A stretch of 64,000 nucleotides of DNA from Hexactinellida sp. DTS-2022 (GCA_028753945.1 JAPNXP010000014.1:1488001-1552000), one strand, 5' to 3'; shown: positions 11,815 through 21,677, counted from the stretch's first letter. Numbers and translations: made by a program. Notes: generated from the letters alone by a model not told the origin.

Positions 11815-12170
11815 TAAAATAAATTACTTGTTTATCATCCATATTTTTCGAGAAAATTGGGACGGCGGACGGGATTTTATTTTTATTTTTTATCTCCATT
11901 AATATGCAAATAACATTATCCTATGCCAAAAAAGAAATATACAAATTTAATTTAATCAGAAAATAACATGACAATGCCCAAATAATTAAAGTAATGCTCT
12001 AAAATATAGGACTTATTAAAAATTCAGGCATAGTAGGTACTTTACACAAGTTTATAGCTTATATTTTGTACGATTATGTTCATAAGATAATAATAAAATA
12101 GATCCGGACGGATAGTAAAAATTGGGGCGGGCGGGGATGATAAACAAGTTATTTATTTTATACGGCCTAA
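11815..12170. mobile_element. TTAGGCC-family MITE
   Basis: About 36-bp terminal inverted repeats: TAAGGCCACATAAAATAAAT at the left, its near complement at the right, both running on through ACTTGTTTATCATCC. The interior is AT-rich and non-coding. Two further copies lie at 44630-44969 and, split by insertions, at 29337-31167. Confidence 0.75.
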
Positions 12171-12350
12171 TTAAACCTTGTAGCGATATTTCGCCCTATC
12201 TGTGCTCGTATTAACGAGAGTCTACACACAAATTTAAATTTTACAGTATAGTAGTATACTACACGTATAGTAGAACTGCATCTAAATAGAATGCCAGGAT
12301 ATCGTCTAACTCATTATTAAATATCCACTTTAACCGATGTAAATAATATA

Positions 12351-12492
12351 CAGGGCTTTTCACAAGTCACTTGATTGACTCGATGACTCGCGAGTCACCA
12401 CGAGTCATTGAGTCAGACTCGGTGACTCGAGTCACTGAATTTTGTCACGAGTAAAATGACTAGGTGACCTCGGTGACTCATGAATAGCCCTG
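12351..12492. mobile_element. 142-bp hAT MITE with GACTCG repeats
   Basis: Ends CAGGGCTTTTCA and TGAATAGCCCTG with an exact 8-bp duplication ATAATATA (12343-12350 and 12493-12500). The interior is a dense set of GTGACTCG and GAGTCA inverted and direct motifs. Confidence 0.88.
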
Positions 12493-12711
12493 ATAATATA
12501 CAAGTGTATTACAATGTAGCCTGAACCTTCACTATCTCCATTATAGTATACTGTAACAATAATTTTGGATAAGGGTACAAATTTAACAACAGACAAAAGT
12601 TACTCAATTTTATGTTAATAATAATGATAATATATGAATAATATATTTTTTAACTCAATTATTTACTATACTAATAGTATAATATTTTTACATTTAAATT
12701 TTAATAAATTG

Positions 12712-13284
12712 TTAAACTACAGTTTGTTTTCCTTTGATAGTTATGTAGGGAGGTGGAAATGGTGTATTAGCACATAATTCAATACTTAATACTGCATCTT
12801 GTGAAGTTATAGATTCCTGACTGTTTTGAGGAACTTCCCCTCCGGTTGATAGGATAGCACCGTTGTTAGTATTCACAATGTTAGCATGGTACGTGTATCC
12901 AGGAATGTATGGAGGGAGAGAGTCGATATTAACTACGTCATCATAGTTTAACACAGGCTCACAGGCTGGTGGATCAGCTGGATTAGCAGCAATATGATTG
13001 CAGTGAGTGCCAATTTCTACATCATTTCTATTACTCCCAATATTACTATTAGTCATATCATTATTCCCGAAAAACCGTTTATAATTCAAAGCTACGATAA
13101 CACAGCAAGTGAAGCTTATACAAATGATGCTAAAAAAACCAACCGTTGTGAACATACCAACAACACAGTGAAAATTACAACTCTCATCTCCTATGTTCGA
13201 TAATCCCCCACAATATGTATGTGTAATCTGTAGGAAAACAATTAGGACAGCTACTTGTATGGCAATAGATGTTAGGCATCGCAT
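12712..13284 (-). CDS. Small type I membrane protein with PPPY tail, copy 1
   Basis: 190 residues, family not recognised. Residues 1-24 look like a signal peptide. A very short ectodomain has Cys25, Cys36 and Cys40. A membrane helix spans about 43-66 and includes a CC pair, followed by a basic YKRFF stop-transfer. The acidic/polar cytoplasmic tail has LPPY (123-126) and a canonical WW-domain ligand PPPY (177-180). This layout resembles Shisa, CYYR1 and WBP1/VOPP1-type adaptors that recruit WW-domain proteins such as Nedd4-like E3 ligases, but no sequence match is claimed. A paralogue sits 1.2 kb upstream. The tail segment from NPADPPACEP to LSTGGE is nearly identical between the two, while signal peptide, ectodomain and helix differ. 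Start chosen at the first ATG before the hydrophobic leader; no intron is needed. Confidence 0.7.
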   Translation of the reverse strand: MRCLTSIAIQVAVLIVFLQITHTYCGGLSNIGDESCNFHCVVGMFTTVGFFSIICISFTCCVIVALNYKRFFGNNDMTNSNIGSNRNDVEIGTHCNHIAANPADPPACEPVLNYDDVVNIDSLPPYIPGYTYHANIVNTNNGAILSTGGEVPQNSQESITSQDAVLSIELCANTPFPPPYITIKGKQTVV

Positions 13285-14465
13285 GTTTGAACAAATAGTG
13301 TTCCTTCTAGAGTATGACTTTAAATTGGTTATACAACTATTTTTTCAGAAAATGATATTTTCCAAATTTATATTCAATTTAAGTTGATTCATTGCATTAT
13401 TATTCCTCTTTACTGAAACCTCACTGCATGGACAATTTAATATAATGACTGTACTATTTCCAAATCAATTAATTGTACAAGTAATTACTTACTGAGACAC
13501 TTTACTACATATTCACCAAATGGACATTTCAATACTGTATAAATGTACCACAAAGAGACTCGATAATTTTGATTAATTTAATTATTACTTGTATAATTTG
13601 TTTAATTTAACCAATATAGCGAATCTTATTCATATGAGAGCTCCTATTGATGACAATTATAATTTTCTAATAGACGTAAGTTGATACTATTGGTAACAGC
13701 CCTAATTAGTATTTAATTATGTGGTAGAAATGATTTGATGTAATGGTAAATGTGTTGTGTTCCTTCTAACGCAAATTTTGAATGTTCTATAGAATTACAA
13801 CTTATCCAAATATCTGTGTTTTGATTTTCGGATACTAAATGAACTTTAATGAAGTATCTCCAGTTTCAATGTTATTCTAGTTTAATGTAGGAAAATATCA
13901 TTCAATACGGTTACCATCCTAAAATGTTAATCCAACAAATGGCAATCCAAACCAAAATATAATTAAATCAAAACATCATAACTTTAGAATCTTGTTACTA
14001 TTCCGATACTACAATCTAACCAAAAGCATACTACTAGTATACAGACTTGTTTATTGCCATAATCTAATTCAAATTATCATAATGCTATCTCAATTTGATT
14101 TCATATTTGATAATACGCCTTAAGTAAAAAATAACGAGCAGTTTAGCTTAGCTTCACCAATGTAACTTTACATTATCATACCAATAACTATTTCTGAATT
14201 ATACAAATATCTAGATATATCTCTCATATTTTATATATAATACCTACCTCTATTAGGTTAGTAAATTTGTAGCCGTATGTATATATTCTATTATCTGTTA
14301 CAAAAATCAACTATCAACATTTCTATTATTCCATTGAATATTGTTGACTATCACTTTTAATGTACAAACTCTCTCTAATAGTAAGCAAGTTTAATAGCAA
14401 ACTTTTCCATAGTATTTATACAATTTATAATAGAAATAACCTAGAAAGGTTATTCTTATACATTT
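13285..14465. other. Intergenic, no feature seen
   Basis: AT-rich sequence between the two PPPY genes. No recognisable mobile element and no long open frame. It presumably holds the 3' end of the second gene and the promoter of the first. Confidence 0.4.
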
Positions 14466-15020
14466 TCAATTTATTGCATAATTATCTCTTGTATCTGAAT
14501 AGGGAGGAGGAAATGTTGTAATAGCATAAAATTCAGTATTAAACACTGCATCTCCTGAGGTTACAGACTCCTGACTGTTTTGAGGAACTTCCTGTGTATT
14601 GAGATTTATGGTTTGTTCCCCTCCAGTTGATAGGATAGCACCGTTGTTAGTATTCACAATGTTAGCATTGTATGTGTATCCGGGAATGTATGGAGGGAGA
14701 GAGTCGATATTAACTACGTCATCGTAGTTTAATACAGGCTCACAGGCTGGTGGATCATCTGGATTAGTGCCAATTTCTACATCATTTCTATGATTCCTGA
14801 TAACACTATTGCTAATATCATTATTGCCACACAACTGTTTGAATATTAGCACTATAGAAACACAACAAGTGCAACAAATGCATATTGTCAAAACAGTCCC
14901 AAAAGATGTGATGATACCTGAGATGCAATATAAACCACAAGAGTAATCTTCTGTCTGAAATCCCAAAACAAGACTTGATACATTCAAAGCTAATAACACT
15001 GATAATAGTGTGTTCTTCAT
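14466..15020 (-). CDS. Small type I membrane protein with PPPY tail, copy 2
   Basis: 184 residues, paralogue of the 12712-13284 gene. Residues 1-20 form a hydrophobic leader. The ectodomain is tiny, with Cys28 and Cys32. The membrane helix lies at about 33-60 with a cluster of cysteines (CICCTCC, 47-53). The tail carries LPPY (108-111) and PPPY (171-174). Relative to copy 1 it lacks the short stretch after VEIGT and has a nine-residue insertion after STGGE. Near identity of the tail at nucleotide level, against a poorly alignable N-terminal half, suggests recent tail conversion or strong tail constraint. Function is unknown; recruitment of WW-domain proteins to a membrane is an inference from PPPY. 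Confidence 0.7.
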   Translation of the reverse strand: MKNTLLSVLLALNVSSLVLGFQTEDYSCGLYCISGIITSFGTVLTICICCTCCVSIVLIFKQLCGNNDISNSVIRNHRNDVEIGTNPDDPPACEPVLNYDDVVNIDSLPPYIPGYTYNANIVNTNNGAILSTGGEQTINLNTQEVPQNSQESVTSGDAVFNTEFYAITTFPPPYSDTRDNYAIN

Positions 15021-15537
15021 TTAAAAGTATTTTAATATTCCTTCTTGAGACATTTCTATTATATAATAAATCTCCATTTGCTATTGTCATCAATTAGTTT
15101 TGTTTAATAATAATTTCATTGCATCGACGATTTTCAGTATACTGCAATTTGAATAGAGAATTGTAGATGGACATATTGTCATACTGATTAGTGATTATGA
15201 ATCCAACTCTCTACAAAGCAAATTTATATTAATTTATTGATCTACAATAATGGTCAGTACAACTGATACTTATTTACTAATCAGAAAGTACGGTTCTATT
15301 TTGGCTGATAGTATGGTGAGGAAGAGGATAAATTGGCTTGTATTGAGTACAGTCGAAACCGGGTTTTTTCTAACCGATTCTTTGCATGAAAATAAAGTAA
15401 GTAGCTTCTGGAAAATATATGGAATATTGATGAGATATAAGGGAGCAAAATAATTAAACCATTTATTATGTAAATTTACTTAATTGCTAACATACCCTGG
15501 CTTCCAAATAACAACAGACTGAATGGAATTAATAAAT
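15021..15537. other. Intergenic, no feature seen
   Basis: Upstream of copy 2 and downstream of the fucosyltransferase-like gene. AT-rich, no recognised element; a 67-codon open frame on the plus strand has no coding support. Confidence 0.35.
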
Positions 15538-15643
15538 AGAGTCGACCCCGCTTAATAGAGTCACCTCGGGACCAAGTTGCTTTGACCCTATTAAGCGGAG
15601 AAATCTATTAACTGGTGGCTCTATCAAGCGGTGTAGACTGACG
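15538..15643. mobile_element. Diverged pogo-like MITE (CCGCTTAATAGAG family)
   Basis: GTCGACCCCGCTTAATAGAG at the left and CTATCAAGCGGTGTAGAC at the right are inverted. Same family as 18284-18452, 35567-35730 and 44978-45161, with a shortened interior and mutated ends. Confidence 0.6.
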
Positions 15644-15770
15644 TATAATTTACTAGCCACCGAATAATGTAGTTGATAAAACAGGAATTAAAGTGAAATT
15701 AGCACAAAACAATGATACTTCCTGACAACATTGTATAAATACATAAATACGTAGAAGCAAGTAGTGTACA

Positions 15771-17627
15771 TCAAAGAGATCGCTTAAATAGTGATAAAAT
15801 GGGTTTCTTAAAGATGAGGATTAGAATTAAAATAATGAGTGAGAGTATCATGTAGAAGTATACACTACTTCCGTCACTTAATTGAGATTGGTATGAGCCA
15901 ATTAATAATTGAGAGATGGGTTGCTGCTGAATGTGGGGTTTAAGTTGTTCTAATTTAGTTCCAATATTTTTAATAGGAGTTGGCTGTTCGATATTTTGGA
16001 TTGGAGCATTTTCTTCATTATATTGTTTTGGAGCTCCTTCTTCATTATATTGTTTTGGAGCTCCTTCTTCATTATATTGTTTTGGAGCTCCTTCTTCATT
16101 ATCTTGGATTGGAGCTCCTTCTTCATTATATTGTTTTGGAGCTCCTTCTTCATTATATTGTTTTGGAGCTCCTTCTTCATTATATTGTTTTGGAGCTCCT
16201 TCTTCATTATATTGTTTTGGAGCTCCTTCTTCATTATATTGTTTTGGAGCTCCTTCTTCATTATATTGTTTTGGAGCTCCTTCTTCATTATATTGTTTTG
16301 GAGCTCCTTCTTCATTATCTTGGATTGGAGCTCCTTCTTCATTATCTTGTTTTGGAGCTCCTTCTTCATTATATTGTTTTGGAGCTCCTTCTTCATTATC
16401 TTGGATTGGAGCTCCTTCTTCATTATATTGTTTTGGAGCTCCTTCTTCATTATATTGTTTTGGAGCTCCTTCTTCATTATCTTGGATTGGAGTTCCTTCT
16501 TCATTATATTGTTTTGGAGCTCCTTCTTCATTATTTTGGATTGGATCTCCTTCTTCATTAATTTGGATTGGATCTCCTTCTTCATTAATTTGGATTGGAG
16601 CTCCATCTTCATTATTTTGGATTGGAGATTTCTCTTCACTATTTTCATTTGGAGTATCTTCAGGAATAATAGCTAGTTGTTTTATTTGGTCCCATTCCCA
16701 ACCATTCTGTAGAGCCTCAATGTATCTACACAATCTGCACTCAAACGGAACTGTCCATAGAACTCTAAACCTATCCTCAAAATCCTTATCAAAAGGTTTC
16801 CCCTTCCATTCAAAGTAGCTCCGATAGAGATCATCATCAGACAGAACCTTTACAAGATAGTGAGCTACTTCATCAGGGGAAGCAAAGTTAGCTACGTTGA
16901 TGTAGGAGCCTTTAGGCACAGCCTCTGCGATGTCTCGAGTCCCCATCCACACAGGCAGTATTCCAGCTTCAAATGCATGGTAGATTTTCGCGGTCACATA
17001 TTTGGGTGAGTCGCCATTTTCAAATGCGAGATGGATCTTATAGCCTCGAATCGCTTCTACCTTAGTGCATTCTCTTCCCTCACATTGTGGCCATGGTATG
17101 TTATGATAACAACTGCTCATTGCTACTACGCCAATCAACTCATCAATGGCCTTTACATAGTCCATACGATTGTTCAGTGGATTGCAATTCCTAGCCACAA
17201 ATGTAACTTTTGGTGCTGGATTTTCTGGCATTTCAACCGTCTTCACTTCATCCATATTATGCATCATGAGCCATGGTACATCTGATGTCCAATCAAGGAG
17301 TGCTGTGCCCTGAAAGAACTGGTTCAAATATTGAATTTTGTGCAATGAGTAGTAGTGTTGACCTTCCCTGGAGCCCAGGATTTTTATGATGCTGGTTTCA
17401 TATTTTATGGCTTCGAGAACATTCTCATTACCCATTGACAGGAAGTATATGGCATCTGGTTGAGATTGATTCTCTGCTAACACACATGACATATTACACT
17501 TGTCTGTAAAATCTCCTCCATGGTGAAATCCCCAGAAATATTCAGGAACCATCTTGACTTGTATGGGATGTACTGTCCATACACAGTAAGCCAAGAAATA
17601 TAACAAGATATTAAACTTAAACATCAT
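15771..17627 (-). CDS. GT10 fucosyltransferase-like protein with 9-aa repeats
   Basis: 618 residues, single ORF. Residues 1-22 look like a signal peptide. A GT10 (alpha-1,3/4-fucosyltransferase) domain follows: VARNCNPLNNR (144-154), GYKIHLAFENG (195-205), YVTAKIYHAFEAGILPVWMG (210-229), then SYINVANF and the YRSYFEWK motif (268-275). GT10 enzymes move fucose from GDP-fucose to GlcNAc or Glc in the Golgi. The usual VTEK motif reads VTAK (Ala213), so activity is uncertain. Sequons lie at Asn45 and Asn53. Residues 334-549 are about 24 copies of a 9-residue unit, APKQYNEEG or APIQDNEEG. They are followed by a QP-rich linker and a membrane helix (about 590-606) with a basic end. Most animal GT10 enzymes are type II with an N-terminal anchor, so this order is unusual. 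Tandem PPPY genes lie just downstream. Confidence 0.82.
   Translation of the reverse strand: MMFKFNILLYFLAYCVWTVHPIQVKMVPEYFWGFHHGGDFTDKCNMSCVLAENQSQPDAIYFLSMGNENVLEAIKYETSIIKILGSREGQHYYSLHKIQYLNQFFQGTALLDWTSDVPWLMMHNMDEVKTVEMPENPAPKVTFVARNCNPLNNRMDYVKAIDELIGVVAMSSCYHNIPWPQCEGRECTKVEAIRGYKIHLAFENGDSPKYVTAKIYHAFEAGILPVWMGTRDIAEAVPKGSYINVANFASPDEVAHYLVKVLSDDDLYRSYFEWKGKPFDKDFEDRFRVLWTVPFECRLCRYIEALQNGWEWDQIKQLAIIPEDTPNENSEEKSPIQNNEDGAPIQINEEGDPIQINEEGDPIQNNEEGAPKQYNEEGTPIQDNEEGAPKQYNEEGAPKQYNEEGAPIQDNEEGAPKQYNEEGAPKQDNEEGAPIQDNEEGAPKQYNEEGAPKQYNEEGAPKQYNEEGAPKQYNEEGAPKQYNEEGAPKQYNEEGAPKQYNEEGAPIQDNEEGAPKQYNEEGAPKQYNEEGAPKQYNEENAPIQNIEQPTPIKNIGTKLEQLKPHIQQQPISQLLIGSYQSQLSDGSSVYFYMILSLIILILILIFKKPILSLFKRSL
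15981..16628 (-). repeat. 27-bp coding minisatellite
   Basis: 24 in-register 27-bp units encoding the 9-residue repeat of the GT10-like protein. Most units are near-identical (GGAGCTCCTTCTTCATTATA on the plus strand, then TTGTTTT or CTTGGATT), with the units at both edges more diverged. Since 27 is a multiple of three and the unit lacks stops, several other frames on both strands also stay open; these are not genes. Confidence 0.92.
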
Positions 17628-17818
17628 CTAATTATTTATATAATTAACAAATCGCTAAAATATACTGGATTGTAAGGAGTGGGTGTGTATGTCATTTTAA
17701 ATTAATTAAGTATAATTATTGTCATAATAGTAAATAAAATTTATTTGGCTATGAAATTTCAATTCCGCACACTCGATGACCCTTAATAAACAAATTGGAA
17801 GCAACTATATAAGTGAAA
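17628..17818 (-). repeat. Type B unit fragment, left of Helitron
   Basis: From about 17700 the complement matches type B repeat sequence at 9026-9120 (GACTTATATAGATGC, ATTTGTTTATTAGGGGT, CGAGTGTGTGG). The match resumes at 18626 beyond the Helitron. The first ~70 bp hold the 5' flank of the GT10-like gene. Confidence 0.6.
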
Positions 17819-18283
17819 CTAGCGCGCTTCGCTTGCTAGGTCGCTTCGCGGCAAATCACAACCACACACCAATCGATTTGCGGTTGGTGTGTGGTTTATA
17901 TACTTCTAACCTTGATTATAAAGCGTAAATAGGCCAAAATAGGCCAATTTACAATGTGAAATTTTATTGATTACGTCATCATGCGATAATGAGTTAGCAT
18001 ATTGGCAATCCGGCGTGACCAACGTGTCCGCATCATTAATGTGCATATTCTATTAAATTTTCTGTTGATAATCTCTTATAGGGCGGGAATTATGTGCGAT
18101 TAATTAAGTGAATTTTCAGGGTTCTCGAAATGTGACAATGACGTCATAACTAGGCGAGGTGTGAGAAATTTTGAGTGGAAACCTCAACTTGTTGACGGGG
18201 GCCAAAAGTTAACCCTATATGCCAAAAATCATATTTGGAAACCGTCCACTTTCTTCAATCAACTCGGAACATACAAACAAATA

Positions 18284-18452
18284 CAGTCGACTCCGCTTAA
18301 TAGAGTCACCTCGGGAGCAGGTTGTTTTGACCCGATTAAGCGGAGAAACCGATTAACCGAAAATATCGTAAGCCAAACTGTAATTCTGTCCTATAAATCT
18401 TGTTAAACTTTGACCCGAATAAGTGGAGAAACCGATTAAGCGGAGTTGACTG
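18284..18452. mobile_element. Pogo-like MITE, CCGCTTAATAGAG family
   Basis: Ends CAGTCGACTCCGCTTAATAG and AAGCGGAGTTGACTG, internal repeats of CCGATTAAGCGGAGAAACCG. TA precedes it; the right flank is CA followed by a TA tract. Confidence 0.78.
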
Positions 18453-18476
18453 CATATATATATATATATATATATA

Positions 18477-18576
18477 CAGGTAAACCTCCCAAAGCGGCAC
18501 CTCCGAGTAGCGGCAACCTCCGAGAAGCGGCACAAAATCATTCTCCCGATGGGTGCCGCTTTGGGAGGTTTACCTG
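18477..18576. mobile_element. 100-bp MITE, CAGGTAAACC family
   Basis: Ends CAGGTAAACCTCCCAAAGCG and its complement, flanked by TA on both sides. Internal direct repeats of CCTCCGAGWAGCGGCA. It sits 24 bp from the preceding MITE across a TA tract. Confidence 0.82.
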
Positions 18577-18625
18577 TATATATAAATATACACCCACCCT
18601 TGTAATTGTGTTTTAATAGTATAGA

Positions 18626-18900
18626 TAAAGACTGATTAATTGTAATTAATTACGTCAGTATATTAATGGTGGAAGAGTATTCTTGCAGAAGGAAAAATAA
18701 TCACATAATCTGTCGTTGTTATGGAATGTAAAGTTATAAATTGGAAAATAAAAAATCCAAAATTGCAGCCTGTGCCGACGCATTTCCTTTTGGAGGCACT
18801 ACATTTAGTGGTTGGGTAACTAGTAGTGCCACTAAAGGGAAATACTTTCGGCACAGGCTGCAATTTGGATTTTTTCGAAATGACATGAACGTTTTAAGGT
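18626..18900 (-). repeat. Type B unit fragment with hairpin
   Basis: Right-hand continuation of the repeat split by the Helitron; complement shows TACTGACGTAATTAATT and ACAACGACAGATTATG. The foldback hairpin is at 18751-18875. Confidence 0.65.
18751..18875. repeat. Variant foldback hairpin
   Basis: Outer stem as elsewhere (CCAAAATTGCAGCCTGTGCC), but the inner stem and loop differ: GGCACTACATTTAGTGGTT replaces the usual TCAATAAACC loop and CATTTCC replaces CATGTTCC, with matching changes in the other arm. Confidence 0.8.
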
Positions 18901-19302
18901 GTTTACACCAATTTATCAAGTTTTACGGGACAAAGGATAGATTGATGAATTTGAAGTTTATTTCTATCTTTACATATAAACTCTCGTATACAGGATAGAC
19001 GCTAAAATTCTATTTTTAAAATAATCAATCTTTAGACAAATAATTTACTTTCACAATGAATTACAATATTTCTAATAACAGAACACTGCCGTAGGAGTAG
19101 TAATGTAATGCACATTAGGAGTTCGTATAGGAATGAAAATATTAAACCCACCGACACCGTTAAGGAAATACAGGTATACTCTGCAAAAAGTAATTCTACA
19201 CTTCTAATCGTCACCTTATATTTTCTGGTATCTAGCAACTTGTTCGGGGGATACGTACCACTAACTAAGGTTTTCACTTCATAACATGTATAAATTGATA
19301 TA
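18901..19302. other. Spacer, no feature seen
   Basis: AT-rich; the 81-codon minus-strand open frame (19032-19277) has no recognisable motif. Confidence 0.35.
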
Positions 19303-19450
19303 CAGTCAACTCCCGTTATAACGATGTCGAATATAACGAAATACCAGCTTAGAACGAAATGGAGATTTCCCCCAGAGCACTAAATGCAATAATTATTATC
19401 CGCTTATAACGATTATCCGGATATAACGAAGAAATTTACAGGTTCCAAGC
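19303..19450. mobile_element. Pogo-like MITE, one end visible
   Basis: CAGTCAACTCCCGTTATAAC after TA, then repeats of CGAATATAACGAA, CCGCTTATAACGA and CCGGATATAACGAAG. The opposite terminus was not found. Confidence 0.6.
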
Positions 19451-19654
19451 ACTTAATTTCATTATTCTCGAGTGATAATTCATTAAATATATTATGAACT
19501 AATTAAGCCTTCAATTTCAGGTTATCACAAAAGTAATTCGAGTCATGGAATTCTTACTCTAGATTTGGTTCTATACGTCCTAATTACTTTGTTATTTTCG
19601 ATATTTGTTTTGTTTATTGTAATAATATAATTAATACACAGTTTAAACGGGAAA

Positions 19655-19903
19655 GCGGAATATGTCCTACGAAAATATCGGAATATGTCCTACAAACAAT
19701 GTAGGAATATGTCCTACACCAATTTCGGGATATGTCCTACATTATTTCTGATGTAGGAATATGTCCTACACCAATTTCGGGATATGTCCTACATTATTTC
19801 TGATGTAGGAATATGTCCTACACCAATTTCGGAATATGTCCTACATTATTTCTGATTTAGGAATATGTCCTACACCAATTTCGGGATATGTCCTACACAA
19901 TTT
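19655..19903. repeat. ~52-bp minisatellite of GGAATATGTCCTAC
   Basis: GGAATATGTCCTACACCAAT and GGGATATGTCCTACATTATT alternate in about four 52-bp units, with shorter copies at the edges. Each TGTAGGAATATGTCCTACA is itself a near-palindrome. Confidence 0.85.
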
Positions 19904-20139
19904 CAGTTTCTGATTGATATAATTGCTAGTTTATTTATTGAAACTGAAATATAATTGGTAAAATAAAAAGAATAAGACTGAAATATAATTAATAGTACAA
20001 TGGGAATTAAAAATAGTATTAATATATATGTATGACTAAAGTATAATTGGTAGTAGAGTAAAATGGATGAATATAAATGAAGAGTATAGTGAGAATGAAT
20101 CTGTTATGAACTTATGATAAGAAACGACTGACTAATCAT

Positions 20140-21645
20140 TCATTGAAAGATTTCTAACACACCATTTATTTTGTTTCTACAAATTGGGAAATTTGCGTTT
20201 AGTTCTAAAAGACGAGTTGAACATGATTCACAAAATCCTCCGTGAACGTACTGGTCATGCAAGAGTGCAAAATTTTGAGTTCTAGGTAAAAGACAAACAT
20301 GACATCGATCACCATTGATTTCTTCTTCATCTGCTGAAAGGTCTGAAAAGTCATTAGAAATATCCAAACTATTTGTTGGTACTTTGGTAATGTCTGAGCA
20401 AAAGTTCCCATGGCCAATTGTTAGTGCCATTGCATCAAGAAATTCAACTGAACTAAATGAGTTATTCAAATATTTTTCTTTATATTCGTTTCTTCGAGCT
20501 GTTTTGTATTTAGTAATGGAATTAGGTCCTCTGGTAGTTTCGTGATTTTCGAGCAATCGCTGTAGTTCTATGTCGTAATCTGTTATAACGTTATTCAAAG
20601 TTCCCATAAATTTCCGTATGTTAGGATGGGGTGTTTTAAAGTAAGATTTTAGGCATTTATGATAGGTCCACTGGAATTTGTTGACAAGAAACACAAATGT
20701 ATGTAATTGCAGTTGTTTCAGATTGTTGAGGTAAGGACGATGCGTTTGCAGGAATGTTTGTTGAATAGGATCGCTCTTATCGTTGAAAGCTTCTGCCAAT
20801 TTTTCTTCTGTCTCTAGGATACAATATTTCGTTAGGTAGAGTGGCAGAAACTACTCCAAGTTTAGGTTTCATCCCGAAAACTGCTTCATAAGGAGTTCTT
20901 CCAATCCCAAAAGTTGGCTGTAATTACAAATTCTATGTGATTTACTTATGTATTATAGAAAGCTAAGCTTTGTCTAGGTGTTAATTTGGATAATAAATAC
21001 CTGTATTCATTCAGTCGTGTATTAATTTCCCATTGAACAAATCGAAGTCCTTCTTACCATTTGGTTGAACTATTGTCGCGCATCCAACAAGCGAGTATTT
21101 CCTGAATGCTCCTGTTTGCCCGCTCTACTGACCCTTGTGACTGGGAGTGTCGAGGTTTTCCATGAGCAATTCGACAATCAGGCCAGAGACCTACCACTTC
21201 CTTACAATCTTGAAGATATAAATTGAATTTAATTAATAACCATTTGAAATTTCGTATATTTGAATATTAGCTTTCGAGTTTTTGCTAGATGGATTATTAT
21301 TACTAGTATTGATAAAGCCTAATTATTTCCTATGACCATTTGAATGAAGTTAACTTACTTGATTTGCAAATTCACGTTAGGTTATTGGAATGAAGAATGT
21401 TGGGTGCTCCTTTATAACAAAAAATATCCAGAAGATTATAAGCTACTTCTGCAGCACGTTTAGACTCTAGTGCTCCAAAGGAGACGAATTTTGTGAGGTG
21501 ATCTTGGTGTGACATGATATGTTTGTACTTGCTGTCTGGTTGGCTTGGCATATCAATGAGATCAACCTTGAAACAAACAATAAAATATATCCAAACAATT
21601 AATCTGTTGTATAATATGCCAGTTATACACCTACAACAAAAATCC
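20140..21645 (-). pseudogene. KRBA2-like integrase with RING-like tail, decayed
   Basis: From high to low coordinates the minus strand reads a DDE integrase of the KRBA2/Ginger type: KHIMSHQDHLTKFVSFGAL and RAAEVAYNLLDIF (21380-21560), then PRHSQSQGSVERANRSIQE (21110-21180, catalytic Glu region). After an in-frame TAA at 21054-21056 comes GLRFVQWEIN. A possible 73-nt GT-AG intron (20928-21000) precedes TPYEAVFGMKPKLGV. After a frameshift near 20830, an open stretch of 219 codons ends in a RING-like finger (CHVC...FCESC...PICR) at 20150-20310. One expected RING cysteine is Phe. The 219-codon stretch has no ATG at its upstream edge and is the 3' exon, not a separate gene. Between 21200 and 21370 the frame is lost. 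Confidence 0.72.
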
Positions 21646-21677
21646 ACAATCGTTTGATGTTAAAGATTATCTATCTA

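Larger units (their letters stand above)
17819..18625 (-). mobile_element. Non-autonomous Helitron, family A, with nested MITEs
   Basis: On the minus strand it starts TCTATACTATTAAAACAC (at 18625, after A) and ends with the GCGAAGCG foldback and CTAG (at 17819, before T). It is inserted in a type B repeat fragment without target duplication. Two TA-type MITEs (18284-18452 and 18477-18576) are inserted inside. Confidence 0.75.

Noticed and set aside
15931-16818. Long open frames of 193-295 codons on both strands over the GT10 repeat
   Set aside because: They arise because the 27-bp unit has no stop in several frames; only the minus-strand frame continues into a recognisable GT10 domain with signal peptide and membrane helix.
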